Source: Palsa-465 sp963800475
Lineage (GTDB): Bacteria; Actinomycetota; Thermoleophilia; Solirubrobacterales; Solirubrobacteraceae
NCBI GenBank assembly: GCA_963800475.1
Contig: CAWDAZ010000005.1
Coordinates: forward strand, 62,001 to 126,000
Length of the DNA stretch: 64,000 bases
Reading direction: 5' to 3'
Shown in pieces: positions 33,551 to 42,649 of this stretch. Position 1 is the stretch's first letter; the number at the start of each line of letters is the position of its first letter. The translations under genes were made by a program, and so were the position numbers. The notes under the pieces were generated by a model that was given only the letters and a program-made list of their open reading frames with translations, ran no database searches and was not told where the DNA came from.

Positions 33551-34453
33551 TCAGCCGCCGCCGCTCGCACCGCTGCCTCCGGACGCCGAGCTCGTGGCGC
33601 CGGTCGAGCCGCCGGAGAGCGCCGCGGACCCCGCCCCGGCGGCGGGCCGAACCGGATCGCTGACGTCGATGTACGACGCGCCCGCCGAACCAGGGTCGGC
33701 GAGCACGGCGGCCGCGGCGAGCCACTTCGCACGTGCGCTCGACGCGTCCCCGAAGTACACGCTCGGCCCGCCTCGCAACTGAGCCGCGAGCCCGTGCCCG
33801 GACACGGTCGTGACCTGGCCGACCCGTGCGAGCAGCTCCGCCGGAGCGGCCGCCAGCAGCTTGACCGCCAGCAGCGCCTGACCCGTCAGCCGGGGACCGC
33901 CGGGGGGCACGGTGAGCGGCACCACCGGGAGCGACGCGGTTGCGGACATGTCGTGGATCAGCGTGCCGTCGCCGGCGACCGGGACGCTGCGCCCCGCGAC
34001 CGAGACAACCGCCACCGGCGGTCGCTCGATCACGCGGATCCTCATCGCGTGGGGAAACTGCGTGGTGACGCGGAGGCCGGCGACGAGCGGGAACGGCGCG
34101 ATCGCCGTCCGGAGCTGCCCCATGTCGACGTCGAGCGTCGTCATCCCGTGCGCGGCGCCGACCAGGGCGCCGCGGATCGCTCCGGCGTCGGGCCCGTTCA
34201 CGCCGGTCACCTTGACGCGGGTCACCGCAACCAGCGAGGAGTCGCGCAGCCACAGCCATCCGCCCAGCAGCAGCGCACCGATCAGCAGCACGGCGAGCAG
34301 CACGCGCCGGACCCGGCGGCGGCCGAGCGCCGCGCGAACGCTCAGCCTGGGAAGGCCGGGGCGCCGAGCCACCACTCCGGTGGAAGCGCGCCGCGACCGG
34401 CGCCGCGCGAGCGCTCCGAGCGGCCCGCGCGCGAGCGGGCGACCGAAGCTCAT
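33551..34453 (-). CDS. ftsQ: Cell division protein FtsQ
   Basis: 300 residues: a basic cytoplasmic N-terminus, one membrane segment (about 50-68, VLLAVLLIGALLLGGWLWL), a POTRA domain (VAVTRVKVTGVNGPDAGAIRGALVGAAHGMTTLDVDMGQLRTAIAPFPLVAGLRVTTQFPH region) and the FtsQ beta domain with IRVIERPPVAVVSVAGRSVPVAGDG. It links early and late divisome proteins. The C-terminal 40 residues are Ser/Gly/Ala-rich. Overlaps murB by 4 bases. Confidence 0.88.
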   Translation of the reverse strand: MSFGRPLARGPLGALARRRSRRASTGVVARRPGLPRLSVRAALGRRRVRRVLLAVLLIGALLLGGWLWLRDSSLVAVTRVKVTGVNGPDAGAIRGALVGAAHGMTTLDVDMGQLRTAIAPFPLVAGLRVTTQFPHAMRIRVIERPPVAVVSVAGRSVPVAGDGTLIHDMSATASLPVVPLTVPPGGPRLTGQALLAVKLLAAAPAELLARVGQVTTVSGHGLAAQLRGGPSVYFGDASSARAKWLAAAAVLADPGSAGASYIDVSDPVRPAAGAGSAALSGGSTGATSSASGGSGASGGG

Positions 34454-35370
34454 CCGTCCTGCTCCCAGTCGCGAGGGATCTCTACCGGCCCGAGCGCCTG
34501 GACCTCGGCCTCGAGCTTGACGCCGAACCGCTCACGTACCCGGCGCCGGCCCTCGGCCATCAGCGCGACGACTTCGGCCGTCGACGCGCCGCCGTGGTTG
34601 ACGATGAAGTTCGCGTGCTTGTCGGAGAAGCTCGCGCCGCCGATCCTGAGCCCCCGGCAACCGGCGGCCTCCAGTAGCTGGCCCGCCGTCCGGCCCTCCG
34701 CCCGCGGATCGTCCGGGTTCTTGAAGGTCGACCCGAACGTCTTGATGCCGGACGGCTGCGCCGCCTTGCGCATCGCGCGCATCTCGGCGAGCGTTGCCTT
34801 GACCTGGGCGCTATCGGCGCGCTCGAGCTGGAACGAGGCTCGCGCCACCACCTCTCCGGCTCGAAGGTTCGAGCGGCGGTACGAGAACCCGAGCTCGCCG
34901 GGCGCCCGCCGCCGGGTGCCGGAGCGGTCGACCACGTCGACCCACTCGAGCACTCGCGCCAGCTGCCCTCCGTATGCGTTCGCGTTCATTCGGACCGCGC
35001 CGCCGACGGTGCCGGGGATGTTGACGCCGAACTCGAGCCCCGCGAGGCCGGCCTGCGCGGCTTGCGCGGCGACAGCGGGCAGCCTCGCGCCGCCGCCGCA
35101 CTGCATCCGGGTTGCGTCGATCTCGATCTTGCTCAGCTCCGTGTCCAGCTTCAGCACCAGCCCGCGGACTCCCGCGTCCGCCACCAGGAGGTTCGACCCG
35201 GACCCCACGACCCCTACTTGGAGCTGCTCGTCCGCCGCCCACCCGAGCAGCCGCTCGAGCTCGTCGAGCGATCCCGCGCGGGCGAAGCGCTCGGCGCGAC
35301 CGCCGGTGCGGATCGTCGTCAGGCGCGCGAGCGGGTAGTCGCGCTCGACCCCGGGAGGCGGACTCGCCAT
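34450..35370 (-). CDS. murB: UDP-N-acetylenolpyruvoylglucosamine reductase
   Basis: 306 residues. FAD enzyme that makes UDP-MurNAc. TTIRTGGRAERFARAGSLDELERLL and VGSGSNLLVADAGVRGLVLKL bind FAD; GLEFGVNIPGTVGGAVRMNANAYGG, FSYRRSNLR and the catalytic serine in TFGSTFKNPDD are present, as is IGGASFSDKHANFIVNHGGA. Lies between murC (31 bases upstream) and ftsQ. Confidence 0.96.
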   Translation of the reverse strand: MASPPPGVERDYPLARLTTIRTGGRAERFARAGSLDELERLLGWAADEQLQVGVVGSGSNLLVADAGVRGLVLKLDTELSKIEIDATRMQCGGGARLPAVAAQAAQAGLAGLEFGVNIPGTVGGAVRMNANAYGGQLARVLEWVDVVDRSGTRRRAPGELGFSYRRSNLRAGEVVARASFQLERADSAQVKATLAEMRAMRKAAQPSGIKTFGSTFKNPDDPRAEGRTAGQLLEAAGCRGLRIGGASFSDKHANFIVNHGGASTAEVVALMAEGRRRVRERFGVKLEAEVQALGPVEIPRDWEQDG

Positions 35371-35401
35371 TGGGAGTCAGGGTAGTTGGGGGGTCGGCCG
35401 G

Positions 35402-36718
35402 TCAGGACGCGACCAGCGAGCGCCCCAGCGCGTCGACGTCGCCGGCTCCCATCACCAGGCACACGTCCCGCTCGCGCAGCTCGGCGACCAGGAACCGGCG
35501 CGCCGCGTCGAATCCCGGCAGCCACGCCACCCGGCGGCCCTCGGCGGCGTCCGCCGCAGCGGCGGCGATCAGCCTTCCGTCAACGCCCGGGAAATCCTCG
35601 GCGCGCTCCCGCGCGGGATACACGTCGAGGACCACGACCACGTCGGCGGCCGCCAGCGCGGACCCGAACGCGGCCGCCAGCGCCTGCGTGCGCGAGTAGA
35701 GGTGTGGCTGGAACACGGCGATCAGCCTGCCCGGCTCGAGCGTCCTGGCCGCCGCGATCGCGGCCGCGACCTCGGTCGGGTGGTGCGCGTAGTCGTCGTA
35801 TACGAGCGCCCCGCGCGCGGTGCCGCCCAGCAGCTCGAGCCGCCGGCGCGCGCCGGTGAAGTCCTCGAGCGCCGCGGCTGCCCGGTGTGGATCGGCACCC
35901 GTCAGCGCGGCGGCGGTCAGCGCTCCGGCCGCGTTGACGGCGTTGTGCACACCTGGCACGGCCAGCCGCACCTCGAGCTCGCGCCAGCGAAACGTCGATC
36001 CACCCGGGAACACCTCCACGTCGGCGGCGTCGTAGGCGGTCGCGCCCGGCGGGCACAACGCGATCAGCTCGGGGCGGTCCCACACCACGGCGCGTGCTCC
36101 GGCGCGCGACATGAACGACCGGAACGTCTCGTCGAGCTCGAGCCGCGAGCCGTACGTGGAATGGTGGTCGAGCTCCGCGTTCGTGAGCACCGCGACCTGG
36201 GGCCACAGCTCGAGCAGCGATCGATCCGACTCGTCGGCCTCGATCACGATCCACTCGCCGCGACCCCAACCGGCGTTGGAGCCGGTCGAGCGAAGCTCGC
36301 CTCCCAGAACGTAGCTGGGGTCGAGCCCAGCCCCGCGCAGCGCATGGACGACCATCCCGGCGGTGGTCGTCTTGCCGTGCGTGCCGGTCACGGCCAGGCA
36401 CGACCGCAGCTGCGCGATCTGCGCCAGCAGCGCGGCGCGGTGCAGCTCGCGGCCGGCCGCCGCGAGGCGCTCCGGGTTGTCGGCCGGGACGGCGGTCGAA
36501 TACACGACCTCCGCGCCGGCCGGGACGTTGGCCGCCCGGTGACCGATCACGGGCTCGATCCCGTGTTCGCGCAGTCGCGCGGTGTAGGACGACTCGGCCC
36601 GGTCGGAGCCGGTCACCTGCGCACCGAGCGCGCGAGCGATGATCGCCAGCCCGCTCATCCCGGCGCCGCCGATCCCGACGAAGTGAAGTCGCCTCGAGGA
36701 CCAGTCGTCAGCTGCCAT
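35402..36718 (-). CDS. murC: UDP-N-acetylmuramate-L-alanine ligase
   Basis: 438 residues from ATG 36718. N-terminal HFVGIGGAGMSGLAIIARALG (UDP binding), ATP loop GTHGKTTT, EADESDRSLL, and YDDYAHHPTEVAAAI in the central and C-terminal domains. It adds L-Ala to UDP-MurNAc in the cytoplasm. First gene of the murC-murB-ftsQ segment; divergent from the broken GH6 gene. Confidence 0.96.
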   Translation of the reverse strand: MAADDWSSRRLHFVGIGGAGMSGLAIIARALGAQVTGSDRAESSYTARLREHGIEPVIGHRAANVPAGAEVVYSTAVPADNPERLAAAGRELHRAALLAQIAQLRSCLAVTGTHGKTTTAGMVVHALRGAGLDPSYVLGGELRSTGSNAGWGRGEWIVIEADESDRSLLELWPQVAVLTNAELDHHSTYGSRLELDETFRSFMSRAGARAVVWDRPELIALCPPGATAYDAADVEVFPGGSTFRWRELEVRLAVPGVHNAVNAAGALTAAALTGADPHRAAAALEDFTGARRRLELLGGTARGALVYDDYAHHPTEVAAAIAAARTLEPGRLIAVFQPHLYSRTQALAAAFGSALAAADVVVVLDVYPARERAEDFPGVDGRLIAAAAADAAEGRRVAWLPGFDAARRFLVAELRERDVCLVMGAGDVDALGRSLVAS

Positions 36719-36804
36719 GACGCGCGAGGCTATCGGTGGCCAATCCACTTGCCTGCGACGCCGCGGCGTGACACACTAAACTCAGCATTGACGGGGGTAA
36801 CCGT

Positions 36805-38074
36805 TTGGGGGCTTGGCTGGTCGCGGCGTGCGCCGCCGTCCTCGGGGTTGGGTTTGGCGTGACCGCGGTGTCCGCGGGACATGCGCTGCAGCCGCGCGTT
36901 CTGAATAGGTGCGCGAGTCCGGATGTGTCCTCCCCCCGCGACCCGGCGAATCCGCTGGCGCTGCCGATCCCGCCGCGGAACGGTGACCCGCTCCAGGGCG
37001 CGCACTTCTTCGTCGACGGCCCGCGGCACGGGCAGGCGGCGGGAGCGATCGCGACGCTGCTGGGCATCAACCCGCTGAACCTCTCAGAGAGCGACAGCTG
37101 GGCGGTCTTCAAGGCGAGCCATCTCGCCGCGATCAATCGCGACCCGAAGGCACGGCAGCTGACCAAGATCGCCGACCAGGAGGAGACCCAGAACATCAGC
37201 CTGTATGCGATGGGAGGCGGTCCGGGCGCGATTGCAGCCCAGACCACCAAGCTTCTTTGCAACAACATGAACGCGGACCCGACGCCGGCGACCGTCCCGG
37301 TCGTCACCACCTACTTGATCTATCCGAACGGGCGGCCCTGCACATCGGTTGCGGCGATCCGGGGCTGGCAGGGGACGTTCAAGCGCGACGTCGACGAGAT
37401 GGCCTCCGCGATCGGCCGCAAGCGCGCCGTGATCGGCGAGGACATCGACTCGATTGGCGCGAGCGCCTGCCTGCGCGGCAGCGCCTTGACGATGTGGCTG
37501 GCGGACCTGAACTACGAGTCGAGCAAGTTCGGGGCGCTTCCGCATGCCGTGACCTACGCCGAGGCCGGCTACTCCGACGGCAACCCGGCGGGATCGACCG
37601 CGACGCGGCTGTAGAAGGCGGGCATCAACAAGGTGCGGGGCTTCTACACCAACGGCACCCACTCTGCCTGGTCGAGCGATGAGATCCGTTGGGCTCAGAA
37701 CGTCTCCGACTACATCTACCAGCTCTCGAAGGGCCGCTATCGCGCGCACTTCATCGTGAACACGGCTCAGAACGGCCAGGGGCCCAAGCTCAACCCGAAT
37801 CCGGTGAAGCAGGGCATCGAGAACCTCTGCAACCCGCCGGGACGGGGTCTCGGGCGCGTGCCGACCGGTCAGGTCTCCCCGACCTTCGACGGCCGGACAT
37901 TCAAGTATCTCGACGGCTTTCTGTGGACCGGCGTCCCCGGTCGCAGCCACAGCTCGAGCTGCCCGATCGGACCGTGGCAGCCGGGAGGCGTTCTCGACCC
38001 GCGGTTCGCCGACGGAGCTGGCGCAGAACGCCAATCAGAAACTCGGCGCGGGGTACCCGAGCCGGCCTTACTAG
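36805..38074 (+). pseudogene. Broken glycoside hydrolase family 6 (cellulase-type) gene
   Basis: The frame opens at TTG 36805 with a signal-like segment (MGAWLVAACAAVLGVGFGVTAVSAG) and matches GH6 endo/exoglucanases: VVTTYLIYPNGRPC, AVIGEDIDSIG (site of the conserved Asp), VTYAEAGYSDG, RGFYTNGTHSAWSSDEI, HFIVNTAQNGQGP, NPPGRGLG, DGFLWTGVPG. An in-frame TAG at 37612-37614 interrupts it between ATRL and KAGINKVRG. A second lesion, one extra base near 38014, shifts the frame so that the conserved ending ELAQNANQKLGAGYPSRPY is read to TAG 38072. Two lesions make decay more likely than a single error. It sits on the opposite strand inside the mur cluster. Confidence 0.8.
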
Positions 38075-38090
38075 CGGCTGGCCGGCACGG

Positions 38091-39149
38091 TCAGCGGCGC
38101 GGCCCGGCGGCCGCCAGCAGCTCACCCGCAACCTGGGCCGCGGCGTCGGGTCGCGCCAGCGCCGCGGAGGCGCGCGCCATCGCGGCGAGCCGCGCCGTGT
38201 CGGCCAGCAGCGCGCCGACCTCGTGGGCGAGGCGAGCACCGGTCAGCTCGGCGTCCGGGATCACGATCGCGGCACCGGCCTCCTCCATGTACCGCGCGTT
38301 GAACGCCTGGTGGTCTGCGGTCGCGTAGGGGTAGGGGATCAGCACCGCCGGTCGGCCGTGCGCGGCAACCTCGAAGATCGACCCGCCCGCACGGGCGACC
38401 ACCAGGTCGCTTGCCAGCAGTGCGTCGCCGAACCGCGTGATGTAGCCGCGCAGGTCATAGTGGGGGCCGGGGGCGGTGAGCTTCGGGAGGTCGCGGTCGC
38501 CGGCGGCGTGAAGCACCCGGAAGCGGGCACCGGCGAATGCCTCGACCGCCGCCTGGTTGATCGACCGCGCGCCCTGGGAGCCGCCGAACACCAGCACGCA
38601 TGTCTCGGCCGCATCGATCCCGAACCGCTCGCGCGCCGACTGGCGGTCTGTCGCCGGGGCGGGCACCGGCCGGCCGACGACGCGGTACCGGGGCTCCCCG
38701 CGGCCCTCGATCGGGAACGCCAAGCACACCCGCCGGGCGAACGGGGCGAGCATCCGATTCGTGAGCCCGAGGTGGCTGTCGGCCTCCATCAGCACCAGCG
38801 GGATCCGTCGCGTCGCTGCGGCCAGGCCGATCGGCCCGGCCACGTAGCCCCCCGCACCGAGCACCGCGTGGGGTTCGAGCTCGCCCAGCAGCCGCCGCGC
38901 CCGCCCGACGGCGGCAGCGTCGACGAACGCAGCCCGCGCCGCCCGTCCCGGCCGGCGGCGCGGCAGCGGCGCGACGCGGAGCGTCAGCAGCTCGTATCCG
39001 GCCTTCGGCACCAGTTCGCGCTCGGCGCGCTCTCCGCCGACGAATACGACTTCGGCGCCGTCAGCCCGCAGCGCGTCGGCGACCGCCAGCGCGGGCACGA
39101 CGTGCCCGGCGGTCCCGCCGGCGCCGATCACGATCCTCGGGGCGCTCAC
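38091..39149 (-). CDS. murG: UDP-GlcNAc transferase to lipid I
   Basis: 352 residues, GTG start at 39149. Peripheral membrane GT28 enzyme that makes lipid II. N-terminal IVIGAGGTAGHVVPALAVADAL, LGAGGYVAGPIGLAAA, FGGSQGARSINQAAV, and the donor-binding RAGGSIFEVAAHGRPAVLIPYPYATADHQAFNARYMEEAGAA block. It overlaps the ftsW 3' end by 89 bases, much longer than the other junctions of the operon. Confidence 0.95.
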   Translation of the reverse strand: MSAPRIVIGAGGTAGHVVPALAVADALRADGAEVVFVGGERAERELVPKAGYELLTLRVAPLPRRRPGRAARAAFVDAAAVGRARRLLGELEPHAVLGAGGYVAGPIGLAAATRRIPLVLMEADSHLGLTNRMLAPFARRVCLAFPIEGRGEPRYRVVGRPVPAPATDRQSARERFGIDAAETCVLVFGGSQGARSINQAAVEAFAGARFRVLHAAGDRDLPKLTAPGPHYDLRGYITRFGDALLASDLVVARAGGSIFEVAAHGRPAVLIPYPYATADHQAFNARYMEEAGAAIVIPDAELTGARLAHEVGALLADTARLAAMARASAALARPDAAAQVAGELLAAAGPRR

Positions 39150-40353
39150 CGCCCGGGCCCTGCACCAGCCGCAACCGGCCCGCCCCCGGGCGCGCGATGT
39201 TGAGCAGCAGCCCGACCGCGGCGAGCATGACTGACATATTTGTGGGCGCGTAGGAGATGAACGGCAGCGGCACCCCGGTGAGCGGCGCGAGGCCGAGTAC
39301 GACGAAGATGTTGAGCAGTCCCTGGCACAGGATCAGCGCGGTCAGCCCGGTCGCGAGCAGCTTCGCATACCGCCCGGCGGCCCGCCGCGCGGTTCTCATG
39401 CCCGCGTAGGCGATCATCCCGTAGAGGAACACGACGCCGAACACCCCCAGCAATCCGAGCTCCTCCCCGATCACCGCGAGGATGAAGTCGGTCTGTGCCT
39501 CCGGGAGGTAGAACGTCTTCTGGACCGAGCGGCCGAGGCCGACGCCGAAGATCCCCCCCGAGCCGAGCGCGATCTGGCCCTGACACGACTGGTAGCCAGC
39601 GCCGGACTTGGCCTCGACCGAGCAGGGGTGCAGGAACGAGGTGAGCCGCGCGCGCTGGTAGGGCTGGGCGATCGCCAGCAGCACCACCAAGCCGACCGCG
39701 ATCCCGGCGAGCATCGCCAGGTGGCGCTTGTGCATTCCCGCGGCGATCAGCAGGGTCCCGATCGTGAACGCGACCACCAGCGTCGTCCCGAGGTCTGGCT
39801 CGACGACGATCAGCAGGCAGGCGGGCGCGGCGATCACGGCGATCGGCGCGACCGCCTCCTTGAAGCCGCGCATCCGCTTCGGGTGCTCGGCGAGATACCG
39901 CGCCACGTACAGCACCAGCGCCAGCTTCATCAGCTCGGACGGCTGGAACTGGATCGGGCCGGCCGCGAACCACCGGCGGGCGCCGTTGACCTGGACCCCG
40001 AACCCCGGGACCAGCACGAGCAGCAGCAGCGCGAACGAGACCAGAAACAGCAGCGACACCAGCCGCCGCTGCAGGAGCGTCACCCCGCGGCGCGACAGCA
40101 CGTGCATCCCGGCGAGCCCGATCGCCCCGAAGATCAGGTACCTGACGAACTGGCCGGTGCCCGTCCCGCTGCGCCCGCTGAGTACGCCCAGCGGCGACGA
40201 GGCGCTGTAGACCATCACCGCGCCGAACGCGAGCAGGCACAGCGTCGCCGTCAGGAGCATCCGATGCTCGAGCGGCGGGGCTGCCCGCTTGGCCGACGTC
40301 GAGCGCTGGCGACCGCCCGCGGGCGCGGCCGCGGCGGCGGTCGCCGGACTCAT
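39061..40353 (-). CDS. ftsW: Lipid II polymerase/division protein FtsW
   Basis: 430 residues, ten membrane segments, SEDS family. ARRWFAAGPIQFQPSELMKLALVLYVARYL, VVEPDLGTTLVVAF, AQTDFILAVIGEELGLLG and GVPLPFISYAPTNMSVMLAAVGLLLNI are family hallmarks. After the last helix it has a highly basic tail (RPEDRDRRRRDRRARRARAG) coded entirely within the start of murG, an 89-base overlap. ATG 40353 overlaps the murD stop by 4 bases. Confidence 0.93.
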   Translation of the reverse strand: MSPATAAAAAPAGGRQRSTSAKRAAPPLEHRMLLTATLCLLAFGAVMVYSASSPLGVLSGRSGTGTGQFVRYLIFGAIGLAGMHVLSRRGVTLLQRRLVSLLFLVSFALLLLVLVPGFGVQVNGARRWFAAGPIQFQPSELMKLALVLYVARYLAEHPKRMRGFKEAVAPIAVIAAPACLLIVVEPDLGTTLVVAFTIGTLLIAAGMHKRHLAMLAGIAVGLVVLLAIAQPYQRARLTSFLHPCSVEAKSGAGYQSCQGQIALGSGGIFGVGLGRSVQKTFYLPEAQTDFILAVIGEELGLLGVFGVVFLYGMIAYAGMRTARRAAGRYAKLLATGLTALILCQGLLNIFVVLGLAPLTGVPLPFISYAPTNMSVMLAAVGLLLNIARPGAGRLRLVQGPGGERPEDRDRRRRDRRARRARAGGRRRAAG

Positions 40354-41642
40354 TCGAAGCCCTCCACGAGCGTGCGAAAGTGTTCGCCGCGCGCCTCGAA
40401 GTCTCGGTACTGGTCGTAGCTCGCGCAGGCCGGCGAGAGCAGCACGACGTCGCCGGCGGTGGCCGCGGCGTGCGCTTCGGCGACGCCGCGCTCGAGATCG
40501 CCCGCGAGGCGCAGCTCGACGCCGGTCGGATCGAGCGCCGCGGCCAGCTCGCCGGCCGCCTCGCCGATCAGGTACACGGCGGCGCAGCGCTCCCGCACGA
40601 GCGGGGCGAGCGCCGAGAAGTCCTGCCGCTTGCCGCGGCCGCCGGCGATCAGCCGAATCCGGCCGGGAAACGACCGCAGCGCGACGATCGTGCTGGCGAC
40701 GTTCGTGGCCTTCGAGTCGTTGACCCACGACACGCCGCCGAGCTCGGCGATCCGCTCGAGCCGGTGTGGCACGCCGGAGAAGGTCCGCAGGCCCCGGGCC
40801 ACCGCGTCGGGGTCGATTCCGCGCGCTAGGCACGTCGCCGCGGCTGCCATCCCGTTCTCGCGGTTGTGCTCGCCGGGCAGCCCGATCTGGTCGGCCAGCT
40901 CGCGCTCGGGCCCCGCGCCGTAGCGGACGACCCGCGCCCTGGTCGGAGGCAAGGCGCCGTCGGCCGGCACGACCGCGATGTCGTCGGCGGACTGGTTGGC
41001 GAAGATCCGCAGCTTCGCGGCGACGTAGTCCTCAAGGCTCGCGTGGCGGTCGAGGTGGTCGGGAGAGACATTGAGAAGCACCCCCGCTTCCGGGGCAAAG
41101 CGCTCGGTGTCCTCGAGCTGGAAGGAAGAGGCCTCGCACACCACCGTCGTCGCAGGATCAAGGCGGCCGACGAGCGTCGAGGCCGCGGTGCCGACGTTGC
41201 CGGCGACCGCCACCGGGAGCCCGGCCTCACGGTGGATGTGGCCGATCCACTCGGTGGTGGTGGTCTTGCCGTTGGTGCCGGTCACCGCCACGAACTCGCT
41301 GGTGAGCAGGCGCCACGCGATCTCGAGCTCTCCGAGCACCGGTACGCCACGCTCGCGCGCGGCCACCACGAGCGGGGCCGACTGGGGTACGCCGGGACTC
41401 TTGATGAGCGTCCCAGCGCGGGCGGCAAGGGCGACGCCTGACGCATCCAGCTGTATTTCAACGCCGGCGTCTAAAAGCCTCCGCGCCGCTTGGGCGAGCC
41501 GCGGATCGCTGCCCGCGCCCGCATCGCAGCCGATCACCTCCTCCCCGCGGGCGCGAAGTGCGAGCGCCACGGCCTCGCCCGAGCGGGCGAGGCCGAGCAC
41601 CACATACGGGCCGCCCGGAAGCGACGGCCGGGGCTTAGGCAT
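40350..41642 (-). CDS. murD: UDP-N-acetylmuramoyl-L-alanine-D-glutamate ligase
   Basis: 430 residues from ATG 41642. VVLGLARSGEAVALALRARGEEVIGCD opens the UDP-binding domain; ATP loop GTNGKTTTTEWIG; ASSFQLEDTERF; LNVSPDHLDRH; HNRENGMAAAATC; NDSKATNVASTIVALRSFP. Adds D-Glu in the peptidoglycan precursor path. Between mraY (23 bases) and ftsW (4-base overlap). Confidence 0.95.
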   Translation of the reverse strand: MPKPRPSLPGGPYVVLGLARSGEAVALALRARGEEVIGCDAGAGSDPRLAQAARRLLDAGVEIQLDASGVALAARAGTLIKSPGVPQSAPLVVAARERGVPVLGELEIAWRLLTSEFVAVTGTNGKTTTTEWIGHIHREAGLPVAVAGNVGTAASTLVGRLDPATTVVCEASSFQLEDTERFAPEAGVLLNVSPDHLDRHASLEDYVAAKLRIFANQSADDIAVVPADGALPPTRARVVRYGAGPERELADQIGLPGEHNRENGMAAAATCLARGIDPDAVARGLRTFSGVPHRLERIAELGGVSWVNDSKATNVASTIVALRSFPGRIRLIAGGRGKRQDFSALAPLVRERCAAVYLIGEAAGELAAALDPTGVELRLAGDLERGVAEAHAAATAGDVVLLSPACASYDQYRDFEARGEHFRTLVEGFE

Positions 41643-41665
41643 GGAGGCGGCGCTCGAAGCGGGTG

Positions 41666-42649
41666 CTAGCCACGGATCGACAGCTGATACACGGTGAACC
41701 CGACGGCGCAGAAAGCCGCGGCGACGATCCAGAAGCGCAGGATGATCTTCGTCTCCGACCACCCCCGCAGCTCGAAGTGGTGGTGGATCGGCGCCATCAG
41801 GAACACGCGCTTGCGAAACGTCTGGAACGAGATCACCTGGATCACGACCGACAGCGCCTCGAGCACGAAGATCCCGCCGAGCAGGAGCAGCAGCAGCGTT
41901 GTGTTGGTCATCACCGCGAGCCCCGCGACAGCGCCGCCGAGCCCGAGCGAACCTGTGTCCCCCATGAAGATGCTGGCCGGGAAGCTGTTGAACCACAGGA
42001 ACCCGATGCACGCACCGACGAGGCACGACGCGAGCAGCGTCAGATCGTGCTGGCCGGTGGTGATGAACGTGATCCCGATGTACGCGAGCAGCGTGATCGC
42101 GACGCACCCGGCCGCGAGCCCGTCGAGACCGTCGGTGAGGTTGACCCCGCTGGTGGTGCCGGCCACAACCAGGTAGATCAGCACCGGGTAGAGTGGCCCG
42201 AGGTCGATCGAGCCGTCGATGAACCTGATCCGGACCGTCGTCGAGACGTGCGCCTTGTGGGTCGCGATCCACCACAACCCGATCGAGATCAGGACCGTGA
42301 CGATCAGCTTCGTTCGCGCCCGCAGGCCGAGCGAGCGCCGCTTGGCGATCTTCGTGTAGTCGTCGGCGAACCCCAGCAGCGCGCACGCGATCGTCGCCAG
42401 GAACACGCCGATCGACTGCCACTCGAAGCTGGACAGGATCAGGAACGGGACCGCGAACGCGACCATGATCACGATCCCCCCGAGCGTCGGCGTACCCGCC
42501 TTGGTCTTATGGCCCTGCGGTCCTTCCTCCCGGATGTTCTGGCCGAATTCCCTGCGCCGCACGAACTCGATGAACTTGGGGCTCAGGAACAGGCACATCA
42601 GCAGCGACGCGGTGCCCGCGATCAGGATCCGCCCGGAAACTGATCCCAT
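41666..42649 (-). CDS. mraY: Phospho-MurNAc-pentapeptide translocase
   Basis: 327 residues, ten membrane segments. Catalyses lipid I formation on undecaprenyl phosphate. GPQGHKTKAGTPTLGG, GFADDYTKIAKRRSLGL, NLTDGLDGLAAG, FMGDTGSLGLGG and MAPIHHHFE contain the catalytic aspartates and histidine motif. ATG 42649 shares one base with the murF stop (TGATG). Confidence 0.96.
   Translation of the reverse strand: MGSVSGRILIAGTASLLMCLFLSPKFIEFVRRREFGQNIREEGPQGHKTKAGTPTLGGIVIMVAFAVPFLILSSFEWQSIGVFLATIACALLGFADDYTKIAKRRSLGLRARTKLIVTVLISIGLWWIATHKAHVSTTVRIRFIDGSIDLGPLYPVLIYLVVAGTTSGVNLTDGLDGLAAGCVAITLLAYIGITFITTGQHDLTLLASCLVGACIGFLWFNSFPASIFMGDTGSLGLGGAVAGLAVMTNTTLLLLLLGGIFVLEALSVVIQVISFQTFRKRVFLMAPIHHHFELRGWSETKIILRFWIVAAAFCAVGFTVYQLSIRG

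Noticed and set aside
37612..37614. TAG in the GH6 gene as a read-through or pyrrolysine codon
   Set aside because: A second, independent frameshift near 38014 and ordinary TAG use as stop by neighbouring genes make pseudogene decay the simpler explanation.
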